From: Rhodocollybia butyracea | Taxonomy: Eukaryota > Basidiomycota > Agaricomycetes > Agaricales > Omphalotaceae | Length of the DNA: 64,000 bases | NCBI GenBank assembly: GCA_015501585.1 | Contig: JADNRY010000050.1 | Location: forward strand, 186,001-250,000 | Direction: 5' to 3' | Shown: positions 1 to 11,743 of the stretch, piece after piece | How the letters are laid out: every line of letters starts with the position of its first letter | Position numbering within the stretch: position 1 is the stretch's first letter | Program-made: the position numbers and the translations under genes | The notes under the pieces: model-generated | What the model saw: the letters and a program-made list of their open reading frames with translations, nothing else | Database searches by the model: none | What the model was told of the DNA's origin: nothing

Positions 1-2136
1 TGGCCATCAACCATCTTGCTCTCCATACTTTCCCAAGCCAAAATACCCGCACAGCAAAATCAACTGCAATGGCCCACTGTTTGGTTGGACGATGTCCTCC
101 TTCTCTCCAAGCATCACGTACAAGCCTTTGAGTATCAATCTGGTCCAGGGCAACAAGAAGACTTTTGCTGGGCTGCTTGACTTTCTGAGAACAGTACTCA
201 TACCATACCATGTCTTCTATTGAATTACCCTTTTCATCCAACCAGCAAAAAAATGAATCTGAAGGTTGATTGCTTCAACCTTTTGGTTAAATATGTTCAG
301 GCAAGCAGTCAGACAACTCACAGAGTATTTGCAACAGTAATCGAGAAGCACCTCAAAAGGTAGAATGCTCGGTATTTGGCCATTACCTCCCCCCTTGAAT
401 CCACAAAATACCTGCCTGATCGCTTTGGATCCATGAGAAAGTCTCCAAAGGAAGCATGATACATTCCGATATCGGTGTGATCATTTTCTGGAATATTCAA
501 CACTGAATGCAAACCAAAAAGCAATGCTCCAACTTTTCCCTTGTTGAGAGAAAATAAATTTTCCAGCATTACACAAGATGTAGGGCTTGTAGAAGGTGGA
601 ATACCATAGGGGACGTGGGTTGTATTGGGAAAGCTGGGTCTGATGCGATCAAGGGGAGGGGGAGAGGAGGGATTGAAACCATGGTATCGGATGTTGAATA
701 GGCTGATATTGGGCCAGAATCTGCGGTTGAACTCCTCACGGTTGAAGCGGCACAAGCTGCAGGGGCAATGGCTACAGTTGCAGGGGCAATGGCTGTGATT
801 GTAGTTATCATGGCCTCTGGTTTGCCTGCGTTCGAGGCTGAAGCTGCTCCTGCGTCTGAGGCTAGAGGTGTGGCTGTGGCTGTCATGGCTAAGCAAGACA
901 ATATGAGAAAGAATGGACAGTGTAAGCTGGAGATTCTGCATATCTATAGCAGAATGCAGAATAAGCATGTACAGCAGATCAAGATCAGGATATGGCGAGT
1001 CAGTCTGTTCTGGCACAGTGACACTCATAATGATCTTTAGCTGTTCAGTGGGTAGTGCATGGTATTCTCCCACATATTTAAGAATAGTGGCTGCATAAAT
1101 AAACTGTCCACAGGCTCTTTGTACAAGCTGCTGGATGATGTGGTCACCAGGCCAGTCTTGTGCTACATGTGCCATTGCCAATCCATGACCTTGTTGAATC
1201 ATCCTGAATTCATCTCTAAGATACTTTGCAATATCCAGTCCAGACTGCAAAGATTCACCAAGCTCAGTACAGTCCAATATATCACGGAAGTTTCTATGCC
1301 CAAAAGCATTTCGAATGCGAGGCTCAGGCCGGCTGCATATCAAGAACTCGAATGGCAAAGGAGGTTGGATGTCAGCACTTTTAGCTTGACGAATGATAGA
1401 AAGTAAGCGTTCTTGAGACGCAATATCTATGCATTCATCCAGGCCATCAATTATGATGAGCCTAGGAAGGATGTTCACCTGTTCAGGAGATAACTGGCTG
1501 CAAGGCTGGACTATTAGCTCCTGAAATTGTGTTTCCAGCGAAGCATGCATAATATCTGGCCTGCTATAGGCAACATGGGTGATTGATTTGTTAAGGATTG
1601 GGCTGGATAAAGGAGATACAGCCAACTGGTAGGCAAGGGTGATGAAGAAGTGGGCAAGTGTACTTCGGAGGCCAGAGGGGTCAGTGCGAGAAAAGAAAAA
1701 GCTTGCCGCAAGATCAGTAGTTGAGAACGACTCCGAAATTGACTGTGCTATGGCCGATTTACCAACGCCAGCTGCTCCATAAAGCCAATATATGGATGTC
1801 GGTTTAGATTTGCTTCTAACCCAGCGTCTGAGAGTTTTGAGAACGTGAGCCCGTGTGCCGGGATGACATTTGGGAGGAGGGAAACGCTGCTCGGCGTTGT
1901 GTGAAGCACCAAGCACAGCCTGTTGAGCGAGTGTCTCGAGGCCTTTGGAGACTAGGAAGACAAATGAGCAAGGCCCGTATTCCGAGGAAGTGCAAATTAA
2001 ACTCACTTGAACGCTCCAGTTCTTCCAAGTTGTCTTGGGGATCGACCTGAATGTTGTAGTGGTTAACATTCCCTTCAACATGAGTAAATGATCCACGGCT
2101 AATGGTGAATTGTTTAGCATCAGGAAAGAAAGACAT
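1..2136 (-). CDS. NLR-1: NACHT-domain STAND NTPase (3' end cut by window edge)
   Basis: A fungal NLR-like NTPase, presumably a cytosolic signalling switch; ligand unknown. Exon 1 (2136-2007) starts MSFFPDAKQF and encodes about 43 residues with a Gly/Asn-rich motif. A 55-bp intron (2006-1952, GTGAGT..CTAG) follows. Exon 2 (1951 to about 318) carries the NACHT core: Walker A GAAGVGKSAIAQ (about 1778-1743) and Walker B LIIIDGLDEC (about 1463-1434). After the helical part comes a His/Cys/Arg-rich insert (about 880-600), then a conserved C-terminal segment with LENLFSLNKGKVGALLFGLH. A further intron leads to the last exon (about 240 to below 1), with VALDQIDTQRLVRDAW. Frames are open across everything visible. 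Paralogues are at 13332-15514, 17992-19957 and 47470-49640. No WD40, ANK or TPR repeats are seen. NACHT assignment is certain; function is inferred only from the family. Confidence 0.88.
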
Positions 2137-2219
2137 GACTGCAAGGAAACACGAAGACACAGGCTTTAGCGCCCATTTTCGTCGAGCGCTTGAACTTACG
2201 AATTATGGGTATTTATTCC

Positions 2220-2460
2220 ACCTTCAAGATTTCAATGCTTGATGGAAAGGTTCCTGGCGTCAACACGTCACGTTTGAGAAGCGGAAACTCGTCGTAATTT
2301 TCATGAAGCAATCCAGGCCGCTATGGGAAGGGCAAACATTGGATAAGTTCAGAGATGGCCGAATTCGACATGTGTGTTTTCTCTTTCCATTTTCGGTCAG
2401 CTTGTTCTTAACATTCTCTAGTAGGTCGCCTATGGTATTGCTAGAGAAGTAGGCTCGTTC
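2220..2460 (+). pseudogene. relic of FunK1-type kinase C-terminal region
   Basis: This stretch upstream of NLR-1 aligns by eye with 15650-15850 and 16208-16370 (shared words such as gagaagyggaa, gaagcaatcca, ctatgggaag, ttctctttccatttt). Those regions lie next to recognisable FunK1 kinase C-lobe fragments. No open frame survives. The call rests on that homology, not on a readable domain here. Confidence 0.35.
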
Positions 2461-2766
2461 ATCACAATATTAGTAAAGACGGCTCTATCGCAGTGATTGG
2501 GAACTTTTCAAGCTCAAAGATCGGATGGAGACCTAGGTTATCGATGGATCCCTACCACCGAAATGCTCATGGTCCGTTGTCTTCGTGTTTGTGTTCAGCG
2601 GTACGGTGGCAGTCATGGTGGAAGTTGGGTAACCGGCGCATAGTCACAAGTATATTACACACAAGCCATTAAACGAGTAATTTACACGAGAGCTTGAAAG
2701 CAGTTCTGCAGCCAATAGAGCTTGAGTATAATGAGCTTTAGTGAAAAGAGAAAGGACGCACCACCC

Positions 2767-3556
2767 TCACCTACGCTTCCCACTTTTACTCGCGTTCAAA
2801 ATATTCTCTCGCCGTTCACTAACTCTGTCCAAAAATTTCACTTTTTCAAGATACCCGCCGCCACCTTGCTTTCGATTTGCTTCGAGCTCATCTTTAGTCA
2901 GGTCATTATCCACATGCACTCGCCAATCTATAGCGGATTTTGCCAGTGTCGTGAGCTTTGTCGGTGCGCCGCCAGCGCGAGAGGAGCCAGGTATGTCACC
3001 TAATGTTATTTTGGACTCGAGGACCTCTTTTCGAACCACAGGGTTTTGCAGGCGCTGAGGATACGGCGTTGTATTGAATATTGAATACTGAAGTACTGAA
3101 GTACTGAAGCTTCGAAGGTCGATGAGGTATGATAGACTATTTTTTTGCGTCAGGAGAATCTGCCGAGACTTCAAGCTTCAAGCTTCAACTGTTTCCCTTC
3201 ATCAATGTGAGTATATACATTCGGGTGAAAAGTAGATAAGCTCACACTATTTTCTTTCCCATAAACAGATTTTTTTCTCGACTCTCAGATCTCACTAGTA
3301 CTGGTTCCACGATCTTTACCGCCACTAGAGCTAGAGCCATATGCTACGGATTCTTGAAAGTTTTTCCATAGTTCATCGCGTTTCCTATAAAAGGCAAAAA
3401 TAGTCACTAGAAAATCAAACCCTCTACCGTTGCTGGGGTCTTCTGGCTCTGTCCAAGGACGTTGGAGTTATGTGGTTCGGATTCGGATTCGGATTCGGAT
3501 GATGAATGAGCTTGTTGAGGAACGTAGTCTTTGCCTTCAGAGTCGGAATTGGACAT
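2767..3556 (-). CDS. swc5: SWC5-like BCNT-domain protein (SWR1 complex subunit), splice structure uncertain
   Basis: Swc5 is a nuclear subunit of the SWR1 chromatin remodeller, which exchanges H2A for H2A.Z. The start (3556) gives MSNSDSEGKDYVPQ followed by an acidic SE-repeat, the usual beginning of this family. A later exon contains KRDELWKNFQESV (about 3385-3345). The last exon holds the diagnostic BCNT signature: IDWRVHVDNDLTKDELEANR, then GGGGYLEKVKFLDRVSERRE, and ends at 2767. A piece reading EVSADSPDAKK (about 3160-3128) matches the segment expected in between. Intron 1 (about 3427-3385) has good donor, branch and acceptor signals, but the phase does not join exon 1 to KRDELW. The region 3060-3130 holds short repeats (agtactgaagt), perhaps an insertion. 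The family is clear; whether the gene still works is not. Confidence 0.7.
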
Positions 3557-3639
3557 GGTGGTTCTAGGAAGGATTGGGCGCTTTGGGCGCTTAAGCGCTT
3601 AAGTTACGGCGTTCCGTCAAGTTGATCATGAACTGATAC

Positions 3640-5110
3640 AACAGAATTTCTATCGTCGAATCAGTCCGTCAAGTTGAACACTTGTTGCAAGGGTGATATC
3701 ACTTATGGAGTACCCGAACTTGATCAGCCTGACCAGTGCAAACCACCAAATCTTCTCTTGGGTAGATTGCAACGCACCAACTCCCGTGGAGTGAAATATC
3801 TAATCCCCAATCTGAATTGCGTGTTGGATACAATGGCTGTCCATCGATCATGTTGGTTCCTCCCTGCGCACCGAAGAACCGAGCTTCAATTTTGGATGAA
3901 GGTGTGCAAACGATGCGTGATAATCAGCAGTGATTATCAATTTTCATTCTTGTCTTTAACGTTCGGTGTTTCTAGTTGCCCGGCTCGTAGATAAGCTGCT
4001 CTACACCCTCATCTTCTCTGCCCTCTGGCTAGCTTACCTCGGGCTCGTTCAACAAGATCGTTCTCGTCAAGTTGGACTCTTCACTCTTCGTCTCAATTCC
4101 TCATCCTTTCAGTCTGTTCAGCTTGGGTCAACGATTTCTTGGACAAGGCCAAACGTCTTATTTTGCCATCCCCGGGGCTCTTAAGCTCTGCTCAGATGTC
4201 TCTGCAAACGACTATTTCAGCCGATGCTCGGCCTTTAAAGCTTTACTGTCCGACGTTGGCAGTCTCGTTTTGGTATCATTTGCATTTGGTTCGTTCTCAG
4301 ATGGTGTCATCGATTATCATGTCGTAGTACTTCTAAGGTGCGTGTGTTCTTGGAACATGTATTGCAATTTACATTTCAACGTATGTGTACCTACATTTCA
4401 AACATATATCTAGCTTGACTAGGGTCGTAGTTCAAACTCTTCCGGAAAGCCCAAAACTTTTCTTCTGGCTTGCTTGGTTGTGACTCTCATTTTCATTGCC
4501 TGGCATACCTTCAATGTTGTAGGGTTTTATATGAACGACTTCTGGTGTTCATATGTGGGAGGACTTGTGACCTTACTGGCGGAGAATTCGGATAAGCCAT
4601 TGGTCGCATCAGACTTGTTCAGGCATAAGGAATTGCCCTACGATTATATGGAACCATGGCCCCCAACAATCCTTGTGAGTTTCGTCCCAGCTAATTCCAG
4701 TTCCAGTAATTCGGGTTTCGGATAACCCACATACTTTAGCTCCTCTTGGGTGATCTCATTGTCACTTGGAGAGCCTGGGCTCTTTTACCGCATGACAAAT
4801 ATTGGAGGTGGTTTTTATCTATCATGATGTTTGTAAATATAGGCGAGCAGTCTTCTCCCGATGCTTTTATCGTTTTACTCAAGGCTTTTTACCTTTAATA
4901 TCTTCAATAGCCATCAATATTATAGACGGCATCTTTAATAATCTCAAGTTTCCTATCACTTCGGAATCGGAGTCTCTGGCAGATATCCAAACCTTTGCCT
5001 TGCCAGTCGGGGTCACTCCCGTGCTTGACTGTGTTTCAATCGTGTTGTCGTTCGCAGTAAACATGACAGCGATGATTTTGATCATCTGGAAAGCATGGTG
5101 AGTACAAGTC
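3640..5110 (+). CDS. multi-pass membrane protein, multi-exon, possibly decayed
   Basis: Several hydrophobic exons on the plus strand resemble the large, uncharacterised multi-TM families of Agaricomycetes. Clear pieces are LVVTLIFIAWHTFNVVGFY and WCSYVGGLVTLLAE (4474-4680). These run into an exon reading LLGDLIVTWRAWALLPHDKY (about 4739-4800), then FLSIMMFVNI. A later exon (about 4900-5100) ends with VSIVLSFAVNMTAMILIIWKAW-like sequence before a GTGAGT donor at 5098. The LGDxIVxWRAW and SxALNxxAxxLIxxKxW-type motifs are the usual core of that family. N-terminal exons between 3640 and 4330 are guesses. No enzymatic motif is seen. A convincing last exon was not found, so the gene may be broken. 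Confidence 0.45.
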
Positions 5111-6143
5111 GAAGTTGTGGATTTTCGAGGGACATATTGAATACTAAAGTACGGCGAGGTATTACCACCGCTTATTTGCAGAAGCATCGATCAAAAAACA
5201 AACACAGACTGAAAAATAAAGTTGCACATCTGAGTCCAGAATTGAAACATTTCACGATCTACGATTAACGCAGCGATCTCATAGCGATCTGCGTAGTGTC
5301 AAGGAGAGAGATTCATGTGTCGAGGAAGATGGGATCATCCAACCCGGAAATGACGCTGCGCTGCAACGTTTCTACAGCCAGATGTCTGACAAGGATAAAT
5401 AGTGGATGCCTGTATACAGCTATCAATGATGATGTCTGCAAGCCACTTTGGAAAAAGTCCCTATCACATGCGTACTACTGCTAGTATTTGACACTGAGCA
5501 TTGAACGAAAAACGGCCACGGAAGACAGATAATATGCGAACTTCAAGCTTCTGGACCTCACAGGTAAATTGTCACCCACCCTATAGAACATACTCTGTGG
5601 AAAGACCGGCGCATTAGATGCCACATCGTTGGTTAGGAAATTTAGATGTTCCTCAACATCATCAAGAGAGAGTCCGGTTTAGCTGAAGTCCGGGCGAGAT
5701 GAGTAAACAACGAGTAAGAAGGAAGATATGACCCGACAGCGACTCGGGCACACGACGGAGCATTCATCCACCCAGAGCCTTATACGCGGGCACCCGTGCT
5801 GTAATGGTAGCTTGAGCGGCCGTGGATGTCGGTCGCGACACAAACTTCTTCATTCTCAGGCTATCAAGCAATGTGAAGAAATGTGATAGTAGGGCAGATG
5901 TAATATAAATCATTCATGCGTCTCCACGTTCAACATTACTTCGGGTAATCCAAGTTTTAGTCTTCGACCTTGTTAGAGTAGGGAACCATGAGCCTTACTT
6001 CGCTTTGTTTCAGCATATTTGGGCTCACAACGTCTCTCACAACGTCTCGAAGACCTTCATCAAAAAATGTCAAAAAAAATGTAATCATTCTAGGAAACAC
6101 CGAGAAACACCGTCGAATATATACGGAATAAAACATGTCCCAG
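5111..6143. other. intergenic stretch, no gene recognised
   Basis: Only short chance frames. A frame near 5340-5400 reads ALQRFYSQMSDKDK and then stops. It may be an exon relic but could not be assigned. Confidence 0.4.
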
Positions 6144-6151
6144 GAACTTGC

Positions 6152-6726
6152 AGGACCCCGGACTATAGGCTGGGATCTATGATCCCGGTTCGCATCATAA
6201 AGGTATCCAAAATGGGGGTTAACCCATATGTATAGTTCGCATCATAGAGCCCGCCGCAGGCAGAGCTTCAGGAGGGGTTCGCATCAAGTTGGGCGGCGAT
6301 CGCAGCTGTCCAAGTACATGTACTATGTTTAGCTCCAGCAAAAATTTGGAAAGTTTTATTAGTTTCTTAAGTGATAAAGTCTCCAGAGTTTGAGATAGAT
6401 TTTGAAATCACTCAACACGCAGAAGGGGTTTCAACAAGGGTTTCATTCATTCTAACGGTGAAAGTCTTCTCTAAAATGGGCTACTATTAATTGACAGTTA
6501 GTTGTACTACATTTCTTCGGCGATTTCTGATGTTCAAAAACGCTCAGAATCACTCAAAAACGCGAAAAACGCGAAAATTGCGTTTCGGCGCTTTTTCCAG
6601 CCATTTTCGAACCCTCAGACCAGTTCGCATCATAGTCGACCAAAATTTAGTGATTTTGGTTCGCATCATAGTGGTCCGTTTCAAGAATTTTGGGATCATA
6701 GTTCCAAGCCTATAGTCCGGGGTCCT
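6152..6726. mobile_element. non-autonomous hAT-type element (MITE), 575 bp
   Basis: Terminal inverted repeats begin AGGACCCCGGACTATAGGCT at 6152 and end with the complement at 6726; the imperfect arms extend to about 35 bp. The same 8-bp word GAACTTGC lies immediately outside both ends (6144-6151 and 6727-6734), as expected for the 8-bp target-site duplication of hAT elements. Inside are five direct copies of TTCGCATCA(TA) at 6189, 6236, 6278, 6624 and 6660. They cluster near the ends like subterminal transposase-binding repeats. No transposase frame. The superfamily is inferred from TSD length and layout. Confidence 0.8.
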
Positions 6727-7012
6727 GAACTTGCTGGAACTTCCTGCCATTTTACATTTGCCAAGCTTGTCAAATATGTCGCATGGTCAAGTCAGGGCAG
6801 CGTCGCAACAGCGGCTAATTCGGCTGATATTATTACGGCGCTTCGATCGAAGAGTAGCGCGTCTCTCTCTATCGTACTACTAGTTTTTTGTTGTCACTCC
6901 TTCCAATCCTTCACGGTCTTTAACCTCAGAATGACATCCTCTGTCCAAAGCCTCAATGTCATCCGAACTCTTTTTCTGCTTGGTGTGTATCTCCACCGGC
7001 ATTAACAGACGC

Positions 7013-7868
7013 ATGGGCCTTGAACAATTTCTCTTATTAGGTTTTTTTTCTGTTGTGAATGGTCAATTCGGAACAAGTACCGTTTTCGGTACGGCCACAG
7101 GCAGCAAGTCATTCTCATTTTTAGTCAAATTCGTCATCTAACTGCATATCACAGCACCATCGTCAACCGCTTCGACACCCCTCTCTTCAAGTTCACCCAC
7201 AAACGCTGCTGATCCGGGCGTCGTGACATTCTATTTACCATCGCCATTCCTACTTGGAGAGGCTGCTGTCCCAGTAACGACAATAGCCTCTGTTAGTCTG
7301 GTTGGATCTGCAGTTTCCAACGGAGTCGCGTATACTACGTTCATTGAAGAACGGGTGATTGAGGTTCCACCGACAACTGCTTCTGCCGATATTGCTGTCG
7401 GAACACCAGCGCCAGGATCTACGACAACCATAACCGGTCCAGTATTTTTTCTGATTATCTGCTACTCATATACTCACTGTGCTATATGCAGGTACAATGG
7501 TTGCCAACAGTCAAGGTTGGACTTTCAGCGCTCCTGACTACAACAACTATAGGGAGAACTGTACTTTATCCGGCGTACAGTTAGAATGTTCATACCAATT
7601 TTCGTCAGGAGTTGGTGGGTATGGCGGGAATGCCTTGGCAGAGTATACTCTCACTTTATCAACGAGTACGGCTACTGCATCCCCTACTGCATCAGGTACT
7701 GGCTCCAGTGCTGGTAGTGGAAACAATGGAAGTTCTGGCTCTGGCTCTGGATCTTCCAACACTTCTTCATCGTCTAGTAAAAATGGTTCAAACCATCAGA
7801 TTGGTGGGTATTCCATGGTTGGCGGACTTATTTGCATGCTGTCGGCTGCATTCTTGTCCGTCCTGTAA
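7013..7868 (+). CDS. secreted GPI-anchored Ser/Gly-rich surface protein
   Basis: Three exons: 7013-7088, 7155-7436 and 7492-7868. Introns are 66 and 55 bp, both phase 1, with CTAAC and polypyrimidine signals. The product starts MGLEQFLLLGFFSVVNG, a signal peptide cleaved before QFGTS. The middle part is a beta-rich extracellular domain of about 160 residues. It is followed by a Ser/Gly/Thr-rich, probably O-glycosylated stalk (SAGSGNNGSSGSGSGSS) and a terminal hydrophobic segment GGLICMLSAAFLSVL with no charged tail, the usual GPI-attachment signal. No catalytic domain is recognised. Such proteins are common in basidiomycete cell walls; the role is unknown. The start was chosen because it gives the signal peptide and the exon phases agree. 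Confidence 0.75.
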
Positions 7869-8840
7869 TATATGCACTCCTTGTCAAGCCTCAGTAATAG
7901 AATGAGCTTGTAAGCGATCTCGTAGTATACACTTATTGGCCGGTTTTGACCATAGCCCCCTGTCGTTCGCCTTTGATATATAGTCAGCTGGCAATTCTGT
8001 TCAAACCTACATACGTCAAAACCATAACTGCCTCAGGTTGACCTCCTGAACCCCTGGGGCCGGGACTTTTTTGACCAATTTTTGACTCGCAATTATCATT
8101 TTAAAAATCATAAAAATTTGAGTATGCTATTTCTCACTATAGAAATGTATCGTAGTTTGTCCATTCTTTCCATCCTTATATGAAAGGCAACAAAGCAGAT
8201 CTCCAGAATCTGTTTTATTGGCCAGTCAAAGATGGTAGCATGAACTGGTATGATTGGGCTTGAAACTAAATGGAGGCAGTCAAAATCAATAATGAAAGGT
8301 CTCAGCCGATTCGCCTATGTCATCCATGGCAATATCCGATTCAGGAATGACCTTTCGAAACTTGTAATCATTCCTCTTGGGAAGAAAATTAAAGAGACTC
8401 ACCGCCCGGGGGCTGAATTTAATAGTCGAAATCTGAGCCTGGGTGCTCTCAGAACGTTTTTCGCTAAGTTCCATTAGGAATCTCGTGGCCAATGTTGCGG
8501 TGAGTCTATCCAGCGAGACATCAGTAGTGTATTCTCTACCGGCAAGGGAGGGATGCTACGAGTCGACGAACGGCACTATGAAGTTTCGAGCATGGGTCCG
8601 CGCCTTATACACTGTTACATGGGAAAACATAGACGGCGACGCTATCGGGCTCACAGATGGAATCTATAAAGATTGGTTCTGCTCAGCAAAGGAGAATAAA
8701 ATCGCGGGAAATTTCCCTACCTGCACAAACACGGCCTCCATAGCCATGATTATGAAAATTAGTCTGTGTGGTCTGTCAATCCACCGGTACTATCGACAAT
8801 GCAAGAATGGAAAAGCTTCATACATGATGTCTTTCATCTC
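7869..8840. other. intergenic, no gene recognised
   Basis: Short frames only (for example 8443-8859 plus). They have no domain and no splice-consistent continuation. Confidence 0.4.
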
Positions 8841-8847
8841 TTTGTTT

Positions 8848-9837
8848 CTACTTTGTTAACCGTATGTAGGATGAGTCGGGGGGCTGCACACCTTCGGTTA
8901 TCAAAGTATCGTAAAACCTTGAGGAATGATCGGATCCGAGAGCCTTCTCTATCTCCCTAGCATGCGTCCAAAGTTTATAAAGTAATACTAGCGTGGCCGC
9001 AGCATCAAATGCGGATCGCAGACATGGAACCAAGGTGACTTCCACACAAATCAGTATTTCTGAAATCGCCAAAGAGGCATGTCTTACATACCAATCCTAA
9101 TGGAAAGAAGATTATCATATTAGCAAGGCAATTGGAACATAAGCGCTCACATAGCTGTTGGGGAAGTATTCAAGAGCCGACACTGAGCATAGTTGGATGG
9201 ATTGGATACCGCGACGTTGACCACAGGTGATATGAGGCCGAGAATCACAATAGGTATCGCAATCAACCTGCTAACTACTACGTATACTCTCCACGAAATT
9301 ATCACTAGAAATGGTGAGACCTTAGCAACTAACGAGCAACTAACACCCAAAGAATGAAGACTACAAACATATATATGTTATCTGGAACAACGTGTCGAGA
9401 GCTTGTGCTGCATTGTCCCACTTGGAACAACTCTAGTAATAATACCAATAGTCAGAACTCATGTCGTAGCTCTGAGCAAAACCTACTGAATTTGTCCATG
9501 TATTGTCGATGACTGCGAGAACCATGACCAACTGATAAACGAGAGGGATGTACCGCAGAGGGAGGAACATCAACAACACTCGTTTGCGGGTCATGTGCTC
9601 GTACATTTCCAGTTCACTTGGAAACGTCAGCAGAAAATCATAGAAATAGACGACTAGTAGGAATTGTAAAATTATGACTTCATAATAGTAGATTGTGAGC
9701 TAACCTGCGGCTGATACGAGAATCCGGCTGGCCCATACAACAGATGAATCACTGTCGATTGGTAGGTTAATATTTTCAATGCTGTGTATAGATAGAAGGT
9801 AAGTTTACTCATCCGCAATCATGATAGGCGAAGCCAT
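8848..9837 (-). CDS. DUF6533-type seven-TM-like membrane protein
   Basis: Multi-exon gene read on the minus strand. The start at 9837 gives MASPIMIADE. Next comes a segment ending WASRILVSAA and the exon YFYDFLLTFPSELEMYEHMT with RKRVLLMFLPLRYIPLVYQL (about 9670-9520). This is the hallmark of DUF6533 (YD-h-L-T-h..E-h.hhW/Y....+hL+hLhRYhP), here TM1-TM2. Later exons add the TM segment LVIISWRVYVVVSRLIAIPIVILGL (9350-9150 region, quoted only in part as confident) and a C-terminal exon with LRSAFDAAATLVLLYKLWTHARE (9072-8848). That exon has the usual DAxxxxLxxxKxxxHAR signature. These are integral membrane proteins of unknown function, greatly expanded in Agaricomycetes. Exact introns were not all fixed; one would be only 27 bp. 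Confidence 0.72.
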
Positions 9838-10228
9838 AATCTAAAAATGGGACAACTCTGGGGTTTTAAAGGGTTTACTTCACGAAGCTGTACAACTTAA
9901 GCTGTACATGTCCAACGGAAAGCTGTAGAGCTTCTGCCGCGATGACCGGCTGTGTCGATGCATTGGCGGGAGCCTGATGGTGACTCGCCAACGCAAGTTC
10001 CCAGGATATGGCATTGATTCTGCTTTCCTACTGACCTTCGTAGGCGATCTCTGCTGTCTGATGGGAATTGCAGGGAATTACACGTTGGCATGTGCATGGT
10101 CGGCCAAAAAGATGAATATGGTAGCAGCTCAACATGAAGTTAAAGTTGGGTGGGGAAGATAGAAAGTTCACGAGAACGAGAAAGTCTGATAATCAATTTT
10201 GACCGATATTGAATTACATTAGTTCCTA

Positions 10229-11743
10229 TCAATCGACTTCCATGACAATCTTTCCACTGGAAATTGACCAAGAGTAAGTCCAAACAGTGATAAGATTGAA
10301 AGATCGAATGTAAACTTACATTCCCTTCCCAGCTTCCAACGTATGGGTGGCAGCGTGAATGTCTTTCCATGAATAAACCTACGTATGCAAGTAAACATCT
10401 GAAGGTAAGAACCAACGCAGATGGCTTACCTTCTGAACATAAGTCTTGATAGGCCCCTCGCCGTCTCTACCCGTAATGCTCGAACCAAATTCATTACCAA
10501 AGCTGAGCGCGAAAATTAGCCAGGCGTTATCAGTATCTCCATGTCACTAGACTCACTCCGATATAAGGGCAGATTTGTATTCGTAATCTCGAGCACGAAG
10601 GGTGGATCCTAGGATATGCAAACGCTTGAATATGATCTTCTTGAGGTCCATTTCTTTCACGATGGATCCTGACGGAGCAAGAATGTGAATCAAATCGAAC
10701 ATTCGTGAGTTAGTCAGGAAGTTTACCGCTTAACATGGCGAGATGGACCATTCTCCCATCATAGGCCAAGGCTTCGATATTTTTCGTCCAGTGGCTCTGC
10801 CCGACAAAGTCAACGATGACGTCTACACCTTTCCCATTGGTGACTTCCATGGCCACTGCAGCAAAGTCTTCCGTCTTGTAGTTCACTGTATGTGTGGCGC
10901 CATTCGGTATGGAAAGCAGCCAGTCGAGCTTTTCCTTTGTGGAAGCTGTGGTGATTACGGAGTTTCTAGAAAGGGTATGTACGAGCTGAGATAGATAAGC
11001 AGGACAAATTGACCGCGACGTACGCGCCGCTCATGCGAGCCAATTGGATAGCTGCCAGTCCAACACCCGAAGCTCCACTATGGATAAGCACGTTCTCCCC
11101 TCGTTTGATTTGCGCGACTCTGAACAGGGCTTGGTACGCTGAATTCGGAATGAAGATGTTGAGACCGACGGATTTGATCAGATATGAAGCATGGTAGCCT
11201 CACCTGTGATGTATACTTCGGGAATACTAGCTGCGTCAACCCAGCTAAGATGAGACGGCTTGGGAAGGATATAGGTCTGATTCACGGCGATATATTCTGC
11301 ATATGCACCCTATTACGATTTTTATGAGCATATCTCAAGGAAAAACTTTAGAGAGAACGCACTCCGATTGCAAGACCAAACACTTCATCGCCTTGCTTCC
11401 ACTTTGACACACCCTCTCCGACAGCTGATACATGCCCCGAGAACTCTACTCCAAGTATGTCGGTGGTACTGCTCGCGGATCTTAACACATAACGAGACCT
11501 GGATCCAGGAAAACTGCGTACCCGGGAGGCAACGGATACTCTCCTCGACGTTGGATGGGATCCATGCCGTTTAGGCCAAATGCCTTAATCTGAAGATAAA
11601 TATTAGGTAGTAGCAACAAGAAACGAAGCGATCAAAGGTACCTTGACTAGAACATAATCCTTTGGGACTTCTGGCTCTGGTCGTTCTCCAAAATACAGAT
11701 TTTCGATAGGGCCTTTCCCGTCTTTGATGAGAATTGCACGCAT
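10229..11743 (-). CDS. quinone oxidoreductase-like MDR protein (zinc-free)
   Basis: An NAD(P)H-dependent quinone/enone reductase of the medium-chain dehydrogenase superfamily, close to the PIG3/qor branch; soluble. Start at 11743: MRAILIKDGKGPIENLYFGE. Next come a GroES-like N-domain with AFGLNGMDPIQRRGEYPLP, the Rossmann motif RGENVLIHSGASGVGLAAIQ (about 11100-11050), VITTASTKEKLDWL and GVDVIVDFVGQSHW. The C-terminal exons carry VYSWKDIHAATHTLEAGKG and SGKIVMEVD, ending at the stop at 10229. Many short introns; the one at about 11035-10980 (GTACGT..CTAG) joins MSGA to NSVITT. The Cys ligands of zinc-binding ADHs are absent. The gene looks intact. Physiological substrate cannot be said. Confidence 0.85.

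Noticed and set aside
768..1040. Plus-strand frame rich in Ala/Val over NLR-1
   Set aside because: Lies opposite the low-complexity insert of NLR-1; compositional shadow without splice or domain support.
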